Origin: Brassica napus
Lineage: Eukaryota; Streptophyta; Magnoliopsida; Brassicales; Brassicaceae
DNA length: 64,000 nt
Direction: 5' to 3'
Assembly (NCBI RefSeq): GCF_020379485.1
Contig: NC_063451.1
Location: 23,480,630 to 23,544,629 of the forward strand
Shown here: positions 1 to 11,289 of the stretch, one piece after another
Layout of the letters: each line of letters opens with the position of its first letter
Position numbering within the stretch: position 1 is the first letter of the stretch
The notes under the pieces: generated by a model
The model's input: the letters and a program-made list of their open reading frames with translations, nothing else
Databases searched by the model: none
Told to the model about the DNA's origin: nothing
Program-made: the position numbers and the translations under genes

Positions 1-320
1 GGAGCGACTACATGAAGTCGCTGTGACACACATCCCAGAGCGTCCTGGACAGAGCGACATGAAGAGGTCGCTCGCGTTTCTATCGCGAGACACCCCTCCC
101 AGAGCGACTTGCCAGAGCGACGTTCCAAGGTCGCTCGCGTTTCCATGGCGAGACGACACCCAACGAAGCCCGGAGCAATGTCTTCAGAGCGACACAGCCA
201 GGTCGCTCGCGAGGATACGACCCGGGAGTGACGTCTTCGGAGCGACACAGCCAGGTCGCTCGCGAAGAAACGACCCGGGAGCGACCTCTCGCAGCGACGT
301 GCCGAAGTCGCTCCGCGTCT
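1..320. repeat. GAGCGAC / GGTCGCTCGCG minisatellite
   Basis: The heptamer GAGCGAC and its partner GGTCGCTCGCG recur throughout. The clearest tandem pair has a period of 53 bp: units begin at 187 and 240 and differ at a few sites. More diverged units lie at about 40-175. The block is GC- and CpG-rich in an otherwise AT-rich window. The two motifs are partly complementary (GAGCGAC versus GTCGCTC), so each unit can fold. Confidence 0.75.
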
Positions 321-1243
321 ATTTGTTTGGCGAATTCATGATTTCTCAAGGGCCTTTTGGTCATTTCATTATGCACGTTTTTACTTTTCAAAAACCTATG
401 TTTTAAGTACCTTTGTAAGCCACCAAGAGGAGAATCTTTTTTCCAGAGAACAACTAGTAAAACTTCTTTTGATTCAGATTTGATTGTTTTCATCTTGTGT
501 TCTTGTTGATTTCTTACCTATTTCTCTACATGATTAATCTGAAATCCAATATGGGTTTAAGAGGAATCATGGAGATTAGTGATTAATCACCTTTTGAATT
601 CATGGGTTAGGGAGATCAAGGGTGATTAGGTTAGTTCTAGGATGTTTTAGTGTAGATCATTCTTGTTCCTTGCTAGTAGAGTATTCATAATGCATCTTCT
701 GAGTTGGCGACTCAAAAGTTGATCAATAGGCATTTCCCACCCAAAAGGTGTTTGATTAAATGCCTGAGACAATTCTCCTAAGCTTTTAACATACTTTACC
801 AAAGACATTTGTTGTTAAAGGTGTTAAGATAGCCAATAGACTTGTTAGTAATGATTGCTTTCATATTATTCAACCAAAGACATTTGATGTTTGAGATATG
901 TTAGTAAATGAACATTCATATAGACATAGAGTTTGTTTAAGATTGTGTCTAAGCTTAAGGTTGATAGTTTGATTGATCGTTTGCCATCCTTAGTTCGAAA
1001 CTTGATCACCCAAGGTCTAATCCCTATGCCCATGAGTTATCTTTTCCCTTAGTCAAGAAAGTATCATTTTGTAATTGCTTTCTAGTATTAGTAATAGTTT
1101 AAAACCCATCTAAATCATTGGTTGCACTTAGATTAAGTGAGTACTTGCATTCTCAGTGCTTGAAATCCCTCAGAACTGGTTCGACATTCACTATACTACA
1201 ACATTTGTCTTAGGAGACTTGAAAACTCCTAACATCACTTTGC
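1..1243 (+). mobile_element. Ty3/gypsy (Athila/Tat-like) non-coding fragment
   Basis: This stretch has no credible coding capacity and looks like the LTR/leader part of a plant Ty3/gypsy element. It opens with GC-rich GAGCGAC repeats, continues as moderately AT-rich single-copy-looking DNA, and ends in a block around 1160-1230 that resembles Athila-type leaders (a GGTTCGACATTC motif, then a TTTGTCTTAGGA motif). Orientation as plus is inferred from that resemblance. It stops abruptly near 1240, where the gag start of a different minus-strand gypsy element begins, so both are broken copies. The family assignment is from memory of Brassicaceae elements and is the weakest part. Confidence 0.5.
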
Positions 1244-1435
1244 CGTTAAAGTTTCAACTTGTTTGGTCAAGGTGCTCACGAGCTTATCCTGTTCTTCCGA
1301 CCTTTTTTCGTAGGTGGCGAACATCTTTTTAAACTCCTCGAATGCCACGACATTGGCTGGTGCGTTGGCCGCGGATACGTCCGCTGCGGGAGTGTGGAGG
1401 TCAGTGCCACTGCTTCCGTTAAGAGGAGTCTGCAC
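1235..1435 (-). pseudogene. gypsy gag N-terminus, truncated
   Basis: Reading leftwards from 1435, a 66-codon frame starts just downstream of the minus-strand LTR and leader (1531-2230 and 1436-1530). It has the Ala/Asn-rich start and the heptad-like segment with [20 protein letters not shown] that I associate with Brassicaceae Ty3/gypsy gag proteins. The normal protein is several hundred residues long. Here the frame closes at TLTAK, exactly where the sequence switches to the unrelated Athila-like fragment, so the rest of gag and all of pol are missing. The position right after LTR and leader supports the start codon. Confidence 0.6.
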
Positions 1436-1530
1436 GTTATCCGCGTCGTCAGTTAAAATGTCTTGTTGAACGTGATGTGGTTAAGAGTTAGATTGATCCG
1501 TACCCCCCCCCCCTCCTTCTTGCGCCAAAC
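1436..1530 (-). other. gypsy leader with primer-binding site region
   Basis: On the minus strand the LTR end (…GTTCCCACA) is followed directly by TTTGGCGCAAGAAGGAGG and a run of G. The TGGCGC core is the kind of sequence plant gypsy elements use to pair with a tRNA 3' end. The exact tRNA was not assigned. The G run of about 10 (C run at 1503-1512 on plus) is unusual. Confidence 0.5.
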
Positions 1531-2230
1531 TGTGGGAACCGAAATTCGCACTGTCGATTTCCGTTTAAATTAGGAAACTAGAAAAACCCTAATTTCCCAG
1601 AGGTCCCGGATATCTGCTAATACCACACGCCAAGCAATCAAAACACAAGAATAACAACAATAAAGTATAAGAAATCGAAAAGAGAGCAAAGTAGATCTTA
1701 TTCCGAATTCGCGTTTGAGCGTTACAACAAGGTAAGAGTCTGGGCTACGAGAGCTGTCGGCGAGATTCCTAGTTCTAAAACCCTAAGACGGCAATAACCT
1801 AGTTGAATCGCAGCTTGAATAACAAAAACGGAAATATGCCTAATTGCTCTAAGTGCTAAGTTTGCTCTGAAAAAGTCTCCCCATGCTTCTCGCCTAGGAC
1901 TCCTTATATACTGGCTCCTATGTCGGTTTGCGCTTTTCCTCTTCTGCCTTTAAGCCGTCATAGCGTAAAAATGGAGATATTCTATTTTTTCCGATCTTCG
2001 TAATTATCTTCAAAATTTTGTATTTATCCGCGGAAACTTGACATTTATCTTTCATTGCGAACCAAGCGTAAACCGTCATGCGGCTTACGGGCTGTTGGTT
2101 AAGAAATCGTAAGTTGGGCCTCGAGTCATGTCTTAGGTCCCTTTGGGCCGTCTTCTGACTCGAAGCGTTTATTACGGCTTCTTTCGATAAAGAACAAACT
2201 TTCCGCGGTCTTTACAGTAAAGTTTGATCA
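1531..2230 (-). mobile_element. gypsy LTR (700 bp)
   Basis: The segment begins TGTGGGAACC and ends GTTTGATCA on plus, so it has the TG…CA ends expected of an LTR on either strand. The leader and gag start at 1235-1530 fix it as the 5' LTR of a minus-strand element. To its right copia pol sequence begins at once, so the gypsy element inserted next to or into a copia element. Only this one LTR of the gypsy element is in the window. A five-base flank ATGAC follows at 2231; its partner duplication would lie beyond the missing half. Confidence 0.7.
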
Positions 2231-3120
2231 ATGACTTAGAATGGTGGGAAACGTGAAATGAACAAATGAAATTCTTGCGGATCCATTTACTAAAGGTTTG
2301 TCACAATATCAAGTTTAAAAATCATCAAGAGGAATGGGTTTAAGGCCTATGAACTAAGATGAGGTTTGGCGGTAACTCTACCTAACTGACTGGAGATCCC
2401 AAGAAATAGGTTCAAGAAGACAACTAAATCAAACTAAATCTGTCCAAAGCAATGTCAGACTTCGGTCTATACCCAGTTCCCAGGATAATTAAATAGTGCT
2501 ACATGTAAGGAATAGAGGATAAGCATTATCTTTTAATGATTTGTATCCATTGTTTTGAGATATGAATGGAGTAGTACATGATACTCATCTAAACAAAACT
2601 AATGACAAATCACCTTGTGAGTGTGAAATGAGGCCGTTTCTAGGAGAATGAAGGAAATGCTATATTCTTCAAGTTCACTCATTATTACCAAGAATGTTCA
2701 CGGCCAAAATAAACACAATAGAAAAATTAGTTTTGTGAGAGAATGAAGCTGTGTTATAGCTATTGTCTCGGTTTACACCAAAGTCCGAGGGGTTCAAGAC
2801 ATCATGGCCACCTCCTGTTCGAGTAAATCTGATAGCTATTAACAATGACTGGTTCAAGGCTGAAAAATTGCTACCAACTCATCATGCAGTGGATTTTTCG
2901 CTCGTACTCTTAAAAGTTATTTTTTTCTTCTTTTTTCATGTGTATATAATCATTTCTATCCATGTGGGGGATTGTTGGAACTCGTTTTTGACAAAGTGGT
3001 GCAGACCATTTTTCCGATGGGTTTTTCGACGGAGACGTCTGTCGGAAGAACCGGAATTTAGGCACGATGTAATCGTCACTGTGAACACTATGAGTTAGCG
3101 TGTATGATTGTCAAAATCAG
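2231..3120 (+). mobile_element. copia element, pol C-terminus, PPT and 3' LTR start
   Basis: At about 2258-2320 the frame reads TNEILADPFTKGLSQ, the typical end of copia RNase H, followed by a degenerate SSRGMGLRPMN tail and stop near 2360. Some 600 bp of 3' untranslated sequence follows. The purine tract ATGTGGGGGA at 2962-2971 is a polypurine tract, and TGTTGGAAC at 2973 is the LTR start. The LTR loses recognisable identity after about 3120. The upstream frame contains a stop at about 2258 and everything 5' of it is absent, cut by the gypsy LTR at 2230. It is a dead 3' remnant. Confidence 0.7.
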
Positions 3121-3377
3121 AGTTGTGTTGAGTGAGAAATGGAAATCCAAAATGAATGATATGCAAAGTTTATAAAACTTCTAAATAGAAAAATTTAGCA
3201 AATAGGTTATTTTTTAAATTTAAATATATACATAAACAATATTTTATGTTTATTTGAGCATGAAAAATGTAAACCCATACAAAGTATTTATTGGTTTGAA
3301 TTGATTTGTTCAAAACCAATTATTACTTGTGAAACGTGAGTCATGGAGAATCAATAACATTATTGCACTTAATAGCA

Positions 3378-5560
3378 TCCCCTATATATTAATTGAGAAG
3401 CATTTGAAAAATTAAAACCTTAATTTTGTATTAATTAAAAAAAATACCAAATCTTAGGTGGCATTCTAAATGCTTTCTAAATTCCATTTCAAAGAATTTT
3501 AGAGGATCTAATATAAAGTATAGTTTAATCTAATGGTGTCATATTATTCCATAATTATATAACACTAGAGAACATTATATTAACCTAAAATATAGGAAGT
3601 GTGTATTCTTTCCTTAAATAAAAGCTACGGAATTACCTAATATGATTTACATATATATAGCAATTAATGATTATGAATAATAAAGATTTGATAACAATTT
3701 TTGCATCCTTCTTCATTTTTGTTTAAATTTATATTATTAAAAATATTAAACAATCAAATTAGCCATATAATAAAAAATTAGATTTTTTCTTATATGTTAT
3801 ATTTTTAATTTTTTAAAATGACTTTAAATTACAAAAATGAGGAAACCTTATATGTTATATATTTTTTAAAACGACTTTAAAATACACAAATGAGGACACT
3901 TTATATGTTATATTTTTCTTATATGTTATATTTTGAATTTTTTTAAAACGACTTTAAATTACAAAAATGTAAGTTTTCCTTAAATATACGACTAAAAACA
4001 TTAAAATGACATGCATCAATTCGATGGTTGATTTGAAAGCTTTCAAAACGATATGGAAGATAAAAGTCACAATACTGTTCATTTTTTCAAGAATGTGTTC
4101 GATGGAAAAAATAAGGTTTTTATGTCATAATTTGCTTAATGTCCACTAGAGAACATTATATTAACCTAAAATATAAGAAGTTTGTATTCTTTCCTTAAAT
4201 AAAAGCTACATAATTACCTAATATGATTTACATATATATGACAATTAATGATTATGAATAATAAAGATTTGATAACAATTTTTGCATCCTTCTTTATTTT
4301 TGTTTAAATTTATATTATTAAAAAAAAAACAATCACATCAACCATATAATAAAAAAAATTAGATTTTTTCTTATATATTATATTTTGAATTTTTTAAAAT
4401 AACTTTAAATTACAAAAATGAGGAAACCTTATATGTTATATTTTTTTTAAACGACTTTAAAATACAAAAATGAGGACACCTTATATGTTATATTTTTCTT
4501 ATATGTTAGATTTTTTCTTATATGTTATATTTTGAATTTTTAAAACGACTTTAATTTACAAAAATGTAAGTTTTCCTTAAGTATACGACTAAAAACATTA
4601 AAATGACATGTATCAGTTCGATGGTTGATTTGAGCTTTCAAAACCATATGTAAGATAAAAGTCAAAATAATTCAACTGTGAAAACAATACTGTTCACTTT
4701 TACAAGAATGTGTTCGAGGAAAAACATAAGGTTTTTATGTCATAATTTGTTTAATGTCCACTAGAGAACATTATATTAACCTAAAATATAAGAAGTGTGT
4801 ATTCTTTCCATAAATAAAAGCTACGAAATTACATAATATGATTTACATATATAAGGCAATTAATGATTATGAATAATAAAGATTTGATAACAATTTTTGC
4901 ATCCTTCTTCATTTTGTTTAATTTTTTAGTATTAAAAAAATAAACAATCACATTAACCATAGAATAAAAAAATAGATTTTTTCTTATATGTTATATTTTG
5001 AATTTTTTTAAATGACTTTAAATTACAAAAATGAGGAAACCTTATATGTTATATTTTTTTTAAACAACTTTAAAATACAAAAATGAGGACACCTTATATG
5101 CTATATTTTTCTTATATGTTAGATTTTTTCTTACATGTTATATTTTGAATTTTTTAAAACGACTTTAAACTACAAAAATGTAAGTTTTCCTTAAGTATAC
5201 GACTAAAAACATTAAAATGACATGTATCAATTCGATGGTTGATTTGAAAGCTTTCAAAACCATATGGAATATAAAAGTCAAAATAATTCAACTGTGAAAA
5301 CAATACTGTTAACTTTTTTCAAGAATGTGTTCGATGAAAAAAATAAGGTTTTTATGTCATAATTTGTTTAATCTCAAATCCGATCAACCCATGATGTATT
5401 AATTATAGTTTTGTTCCATTATTTTTAATAAAAATTGATCTGATCCATCGGAAAGAAATTATATAATAACAACAAAAAATATTTTATATATATAAATAAA
5501 ATGATCAAATATATAAAAGAAACTATTGATAATATATACAAATAAACTCATCCAGGTCTT
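3378..5560 (+). mobile_element. Helitron-like AT-rich element (5' end)
   Basis: At 3377-3398 the sequence is A then TCCCC followed by TATATATTAATTGAGAA. The same CCCTATATATTAATTGA stretch occurs in reverse at 35333-35351, also preceded by A and TC. A shared start of this kind, TC after a host A, fits Helitron 5' termini. No 3' hairpin plus CTRRT was found before 5570, so the right end is a guess. The interior is a tandem array (next entry) with no coding potential. Confidence 0.4.
3564..5372. repeat. three tandem units of about 580-615 bp
   Basis: The marker ACTAGAGAACATTATATTAA starts at 3564, 4145 and 4760, and the third unit runs out at about 5372 with ATAATTTGTTTAAT, giving units of 581, 615 and 613 bp. 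Units share the block from ATAATAAAGATTTGATAAC through to GTTTTTATGTCATAATTTG. Inside each unit a shorter motif, CTTATATGTTATATTTT followed by AAACGACTTTAAA and a poly-A stretch, is itself repeated two to four times with small indels. There is no open frame of note. Confidence 0.85.
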
Positions 5561-5564
5561 ATCC

Positions 5565-6370
5565 TAGTTATGCTATTTAACTATAAAATATTTAACGACC
5601 TTCTAGTTAGGTCTCGCGATGTCAAATATGAATATTTTTCATCAAAAAAAATAATATGAATATTGAACGTCATTCTTGTTAAACGTCATTGTTGTCCAGT
5701 GTTTTTTTCCTTTAGTGATGAATTAAAAGTCTTCGTTTCTCGAAAAATAAAGTCTGTATTTTGTGCACTTGAAAATTCTTTGACGATGTCACTTTATCGA
5801 CTATTCTACGATCTTGACCCATTTCGTATTTTTCTAAAAGGTTTCTTCTACTTTTCTTATTTGTGCTTTATAAAATTTATATCAATACCAACCGGCAAAC
5901 ATTGATAAAGAAATAGCCAACTTTCACTACCTTGTTTGATATATGCATAGATAAATTGGAACGTAATTAAACGCTTAGGAAAAAAAAATACTAACACATC
6001 GCAGTCAGTAACATATTATGTTGATTACTCTTTGATGTTCTGAATTTGATTTTTCATAACTACATAAAGTGCTGCAAACCACTGAGGATACAATGAAAAT
6101 ATAGAATTATTATACATTACCAGTGTGAACACGTTCCTGAATTTGATTTTATTTAAATAAATGATATTTATTATTGTTAAATATGAAAAAGAAAGTTCAA
6201 AAAAAAAAGAAATGTGTAGAGTTGTATGTTTTTGACTAAAGACACACAAAAACATACAACTCTACACATTTGTAAATTAAACTAAAACTAATTTCTAGAA
6301 TATCAAACCTTTTTATGTGGCCACTTAGAAATGGAGATTGATTTTATAGTTGGAAGAAGAACCATTGCGT
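5565..6370. repeat. segmental duplication, copy 1
   Basis: This segment is a diverged copy of 27,225-30,885. Matching landmarks are GTTAGGTCTCGCGATGTC near 5610, the block around TTGAAAATTCTTTGACGATG at about 5770, CCAACCGGCA at about 5890, the CACTGAGGA block at about 6080 and GTGGCCACTTAGAAATG at about 6318. Copy 1 is compact, whereas copy 2 carries about 800 extra bases at 27.3-28.1 kb and a 910-bp retroposon at 28.4 kb. Function is unknown; a TATA-like CTTTATAAAATT lies near 5868. Confidence 0.8.
6210..6271. repeat. perfect 24-bp inverted repeat, 14-nt loop
   Basis: AAATGTGTAGAGTTGTATG followed by five T at 6210-6233 is matched by its exact reverse complement at 6248-6271. A transcript would fold into a 24-bp perfect stem. 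The paralogous segment at about 29,510-29,535 has only a single arm-like sequence (GTGTAGCGTTGTATG) and no second arm. See findings. Confidence 0.9.
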
Positions 6371-6521
6371 ACTAGTCAACTCTTGCAAGCCCCCAACAAG
6401 GTCTCTGCTACTTCAACTCTCTCAACAACTCTTCGCGTATGTTGTCTCTTTTGAAAAAGTTATGATCTAATTAACTTGCAATATATATATTATATATACC
6501 ACAATTAACCAAACTTATTCG

Positions 6522-6781
6522 CCTATGACGACACTACAGACACTCATAGAGGTTTGGAGGTATGTATGCGTATATTTTGAAAGATGCCATTATTATTTGC
6601 TTAGTAAAAGGTCTGAAACAAAGACATAACAGTGTATACCAACACACAGGGATGGAGGAATGAGAGGACTGTTCACGGGATGGGTCCAAGAGTGGCACGT
6701 GCAGGACCAGCGGTTGGGATAGTGGTTTCCTTCTACGAAGTGGTCAAGTACGCTCTTCATCGCCAATATGCCTCATCATGA
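6522..6781 (+). pseudogene. MTM1-like mitochondrial carrier, last two exons, frameshifted
   Basis: Two exon pieces of an SLC25-type mitochondrial carrier are recognisable. The first, ending at 6559, reads MTTLQTLIEVWR; then a GT…AG intron at 6560-6649; then DGGMRGLFTG and, after a one-base loss at about 6680, GPRVARAGPAVGIVVSFYEV, ending at a TGA at 6779-6781. The family normally has about 400 residues, three repeats and six membrane helices, and only the C-terminal end is here. In plants the closest protein I recall is manganese tracking factor MTM1, an inner mitochondrial membrane carrier. The gene is next to CRF4 in Arabidopsis, which fits the CRF4-like gene further right. The frameshift could be a sequencing error, but no upstream exons were found. 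Confidence 0.7.
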
Positions 6782-7590
6782 CCCAACAGAGAAACTAATC
6801 ACCAACACATGAATGTGGATACGGCTTTAGGTTATAGCTTCTTTATCTCAACAAAATAAGTTAAGTAGGCTCAATCCTCCACCAAAAAAAAATTGTTCAG
6901 AGAAAAGTCTTTAGATGTAATTGAAGTTTCAGAAAAAAGAGCAATAAAAACAGAGCACTTAATAAAAGTAAACATGAAGGCATAACAAGAAGAAGGCTAA
7001 GGTTTGGAAGATGGAAGGAAGATGTGTGTGTTCTTTCTCATGATCCAATATCTCTCTATCTCCACTGCTTTTCTTCCCGGTACTCTTCCTGCTATTATTT
7101 CCCACCTAGTATTAAAAGAAAAAAAAAACTTCTTATCCATCATACATGTAAAAATAACCACATGTAGGATTAATAAATATATGCTCTATCCATTTCAGCT
7201 TATATGTTGTTTAAGTTTTTCACATAGATTAAAAATAGTTAAATGTTTTATTATATTTTTATTTGAATATTAAAATTGAATAAATATTATTATTCTATTA
7301 ATTTATTTGGAAATAAAAGAAATAAATTAACAACAAATTGTATATTTCAGAATGATTGTTATAAAAAGAATATATTTTAGAACGAAATTTAATTTAAACA
7401 TAAAGAGTAAATATTAATCCAATAGTATTTATTATGTTTATTAATTTGATTACAGTAAGAGAAAAAATAATAATTTTATAAAATTACATTATAGAAAGTA
7501 TACCACTGAGCATAACTCAGATGGTGGATAGAGATGGATAACATTTCACAAACAATAGAAAATATACGGTTAAAACATGATATCAGGTAG
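6782..7590. other. intergenic, no gene seen
   Basis: AT-rich sequence downstream of the carrier fragment. A short 89-codon plus frame at 7004-7273 has no recognisable motif and the composition of intergenic DNA. Confidence 0.6.
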
Positions 7591-7619
7591 AACGGGTTTA
7601 CCTAGACAGGGACAAACTA

Positions 7620-8632
7620 CCATTAATGTTTGGACCCACGATTGATGTATTGAAGGCGTTCTGTTGGAAATTAAATACGGTGGCCACCAAATATAAAAAA
7701 TTTTCTATGGCAATTGGTGACGAGGTGTATAGCAGTCAAGAAGAATCTGCTATTGTGGGGGATACATGGAGATATACGTTGTGCACGGTGTGGAGTCGAT
7801 GATGAATCGATAAACCATGTGTTTTTTGAATGTCATTCAACACTTCAGGTTTGGGCTCTCTCAAAGATACCATCAAATTCAGCTATTTTTTCCAATAAGC
7901 TCTCTCTCTCTCTTCACAAATATGGATCATCTCTTCTGCAGAGTTTTTCCGCAGATGGATGATCATCAGTTTGTATGGATACTATGATATATTTAGAAAT
8001 GAAGAAATAATAAAGTTTTTAGTAATCTGGACATTGATCCTAGGGACACGCTTAACTTGGCAGAAACATAATCAACACTTTGAGCTGAGGTACAAATATT
8101 GAACGAACAGAGGAATGTACGACACATAGAAGTTACGACTCTACCGTCAATTCCATGAAGATGGTGTTTCACAAATGGTTCCTGGAAAGAGAATGATATT
8201 TTCTCTGGACAGGGATGGCTTAGTACTCTAGAAGGATTTGATGGGCTGTTAGGGGCGAGGAATGTTTGGGCTAGTCTTTCTCCTCTTCATGCGGAGATGG
8301 AAGCACTACTATGGGAAATGGAATGCATGAGAAACTTACGTCAATTTCAGGTTACATTTGCAACATATTGTTCTCAATTGGTGAAGATGGTTTCGGAATC
8401 AGAAGAATGACCAGCTTTTGCAAATTATTTGGAAGATATTAAGTCCATGAAAGAAAGTTTCCTACAATAAGGGATTATCTATGTATCAAGGACGCAAAAT
8501 ACAAATGCGGATAGACTAGCACACAGTGTTAGGAAACAATTGTCTTTCGTCGTTCACATGAATCAAGATCTCATGGTTTGGTTCACAGAGTCAGTATGAG
8601 TCTGTATAAGTTGATAAGAAAAAAAAAGACAT
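7620..8632 (+). pseudogene. LINE ORF2 C-terminus (zf-RVT and RNase H), decayed
   Basis: Frames broken by several shifts read, in order, a zinc-knuckle-like RVT segment (DIRCARCGVDDESINHVFFEC, about 7765-7827) and an RNase H-like segment with LHAEMEALLWEMECM near 8290 and NTNADRLAHSVRK near 8505. A poly-A-like tract follows the stop at about 8620. This order is the C-terminal end of plant L1-type LINE ORF2 proteins. The endonuclease and reverse transcriptase parts are missing, as is usual for 5'-truncated insertions. Several stops make it non-functional. Confidence 0.7.
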
Positions 8633-8723
8633 TTTTAATTTAAAACGAAAGGAGTAAAATTTCATGTCTCATTGATGGTGTACACATTTTACTATATCCT
8701 TATTGAACCTTATTATATCAACT

Positions 8724-8751
8724 ACTAGGGTCGGCCCGCCCTACGGACGGG
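8724..8751 (-). mobile_element. Helitron-like 3' terminus
   Basis: On the minus strand a hairpin, CCCGTCC-GTA-GGGCGGG (8735-8751), is followed six bases later by CTAGT (8724-8728). A short GC hairpin just before CTRRT is the textbook Helitron 3' end. The next base is A, not the expected T. If real, the element extends rightwards into the AT-rich DNA at 8.75 kb and beyond; its 5' end was not found. Confidence 0.45.
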
Positions 8752-10190
8752 ATATACTTTACTTGTAATCTATGTTATTATTATTTATATAATTTTGTAA
8801 TTTGTGTTTTAGGTTCACATTTGCAAAAGGTGCGTATGAGATATACTATTTTATTAATTTAATTTATTGGTTAGTTAATTTGTAAATAATTTTTGTTTGA
8901 CTTTTTGCTTCTATGATATTACTATGATTGAGTTATTATATCATTTTCAGTTGAATTTTTTTTTATTAAAGTATTTAAAAAAATCACATTTAGTTAATGT
9001 CAGTGATTTATTATATATTGCCATCTAAATAATTTATTTGTTATATCTCAATTTTAGTGTTTGACCCTTTTAAAGTAGGAAGCTTGAGTCCGTGAACTGA
9101 TCCTTATATTTTATCATTTAAATATTGTTTAGGTTAATATGACAATTCTTTTTGGTTTTCGTATGTGGCCCTGCAAAATTAATAGTGAGTTTTTAGTGGT
9201 GGTATGATAGGTAGACGATTTTGAACTTTTTTGGAATGTTTTTAGTACTGTAAGTATTAACTCGGAGGTTAAATTAACATGAAATTTTTAACTTTATTTG
9301 GAAAACCACTTGCGTTCAAAATTAACATGCAATTTAAAGTCTCAGCCCTAAGTTTCATATTCTTCCAGTGATTTATAAGAAATATTTAACAGCCTTACTT
9401 GGAAGCTCACATTAAGATTGCCGAAGACCGTTTGTTCTCTTATTCTTAAAGGGCAACAACCTGTTTAGGACCATATAAACTCATAAATTTGGCGTTAATA
9501 GTTTTTTTTGTTTGGAACACAAAAAAAAAAATAGTTTACTTACTAAAGTTGTGTTTAAAAAAAATAATGTTTGTGTTTTATTGGAAGAGGTAAGAAAAAA
9601 GTAACAGACGGAAACAATCTCACTTGCACGTGAAAGTGTGGTGCTATTTGAATTGAAACCCAAGTGGCATGTTTTTGTTATTTTCTCTTATTTTTAGGGT
9701 TTTAAGGATTTACTAAAAGTTAAATGAATACTGATTTTTTTTAAGACAAATTAATGGATCAAAATTAAGTTTTTTTTTTTGTCACGAAGATTTTCAAAAC
9801 ATTTACAGACAGTATACAGTGTATAGATTAAATGAAAATGCATTATTTAATTTTTTTTTTCCGTAATAAATACAGAACTTAATAGGAAACTATTGTTCGC
9901 TTCAGTAAAAAGAAACTATTGTTCAAAAGAAATAATGTTTATTAATAAAAGAAATTGCAAATTAAAAAACTGACATTTACTACTTTGTATTTGTATTTCT
10001 TTGAATCAGGCTTTGATTTAACATTACTAAATAACTCTATTCAATAAAGTTAACAAAAATATATGATCGGACAGTCGTAAAGAAGCTATTTACTCTATTT
10101 TTTAATACATATTTTCGTCACCATCATCTTAAAAGAAAGACCTTGAGAAAAATCAAATGCGTCTTTATCTCTTCAGTTTATTTATTTATT
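8752..10190. other. AT-rich accessory DNA, no gene seen
   Basis: Low-complexity AT-rich sequence with many homopolymer runs. No coding frame, TIR pair or LTR could be supported. Confidence 0.6.
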
Positions 10191-11252
10191 TGAGAGCTGA
10201 TATTCAATTATAACAAAGAAGTGTAAAATATTACATCCCCAATGGGGCAGATTCGATTGAGACTTCAAATAAAAATCCTAGTATTATAATAGCCCAGAGT
10301 TTTATATCAACGAAACCAGTTGCCCATGTTAGTATCCCATTGGATAGAATCACGAAGAGGCCCATCAAAACCCAATCAAGTAGAGGAAAAGTCAATTCTG
10401 GAAAATACATGCAGACTTTAGTTTTGTCGAAGATTGACGAAGATCTGAGAGATGGAGTGCACGAAAGAAATTATCTGCTAAATTGGCAAACCAGGACGCA
10501 TCAGGAGGTAAAGTATCAAACTCGCATCAACTAAGAGGAGAGATTAGGATTAGAATCCCGAAGACATGAGATTTTATTCCTGATAGTAGAGTCTATCAAT
10601 CGCAAGACATGAGAGAATTAAGAACAAAGTCTCGAAATATTCCTCGATTAGATCGGAGACTGGTACTATCTGGTGGGAATAAATCACTGGAAACAGACTC
10701 TAGCTGATTATCAAGCAAATCTACAGCAACATTTGTTTCATAATCAAGCAGCTATCAACACAGAATAATCTGTTGCCGACAATCTAAAAAAGACTGTAGA
10801 AATCTACGGAATGATTTAGAAGGAAAAAGTGATGATCTTCACTGAATTAAACTCACTTATTTATAGGTGTAAATCCACAACAATTTGAGATAGAAGATGT
10901 ATGGAATGAGACGTCTTGGATAAGTGGGTCGGTGATATTAATGAAAACATTAATTGTATTTAATAAATCTAACAGAGAACAGTAACGCTGCAGTTTTTTC
11001 TCAGCGGGAGGAAGAAGAAACTTGTCATAACCTAAGTCAAATAATGTTTTTCGTACAGACCAACTTTAAAAATAATAGTCTTGCTGTATGGCCCATCCTA
11101 AGTCAAACTTCTTGGTTTTTTAGCAAGCCCAGATTAAACTTATCTCATTAATTGAAACGCAACACTTTGGAGTTGACGGACACGTGTCGAGACCAGAACA
11201 CTCGACTTAATGACGTGGCGCTGAGGTGTCTTCACAGGAGAGAGACCAACAT

Positions 11253-11253
<1 letters not shown>
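10190..11253 (-). mobile_element. unclassified retroposon-like element
   Basis: Read on the minus strand this is a GC-richer block with a promoter-like CTATAAATA near 10,860, and it ends in TTGAATATCAGCTCTCAAAT followed by an A-rich AAATAAATAAA tail at about 10,185. Such an ending resembles plant LINE/retroposon 3' ends. No long frame is present and no target-site duplication was found by eye. A short plus frame at 10,340-10,534 has no motif. Confidence 0.3.

Positions 11254-11256
<3 letters not shown>

Positions 11257-11287
<31 letters not shown>
11257..11287. repeat. (TA)n microsatellite
   Basis: Uninterrupted TA dinucleotides of about 15 units directly right of the retroposon-like block. 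Confidence 0.9.

Positions 11288-11289
<2 letters not shown>

Noticed and set aside
23..493. Overlapping frames of 127 and 137 codons
   Set aside because: They come from the GC-rich minisatellite in a gypsy leader; low stop density there is a composition effect.
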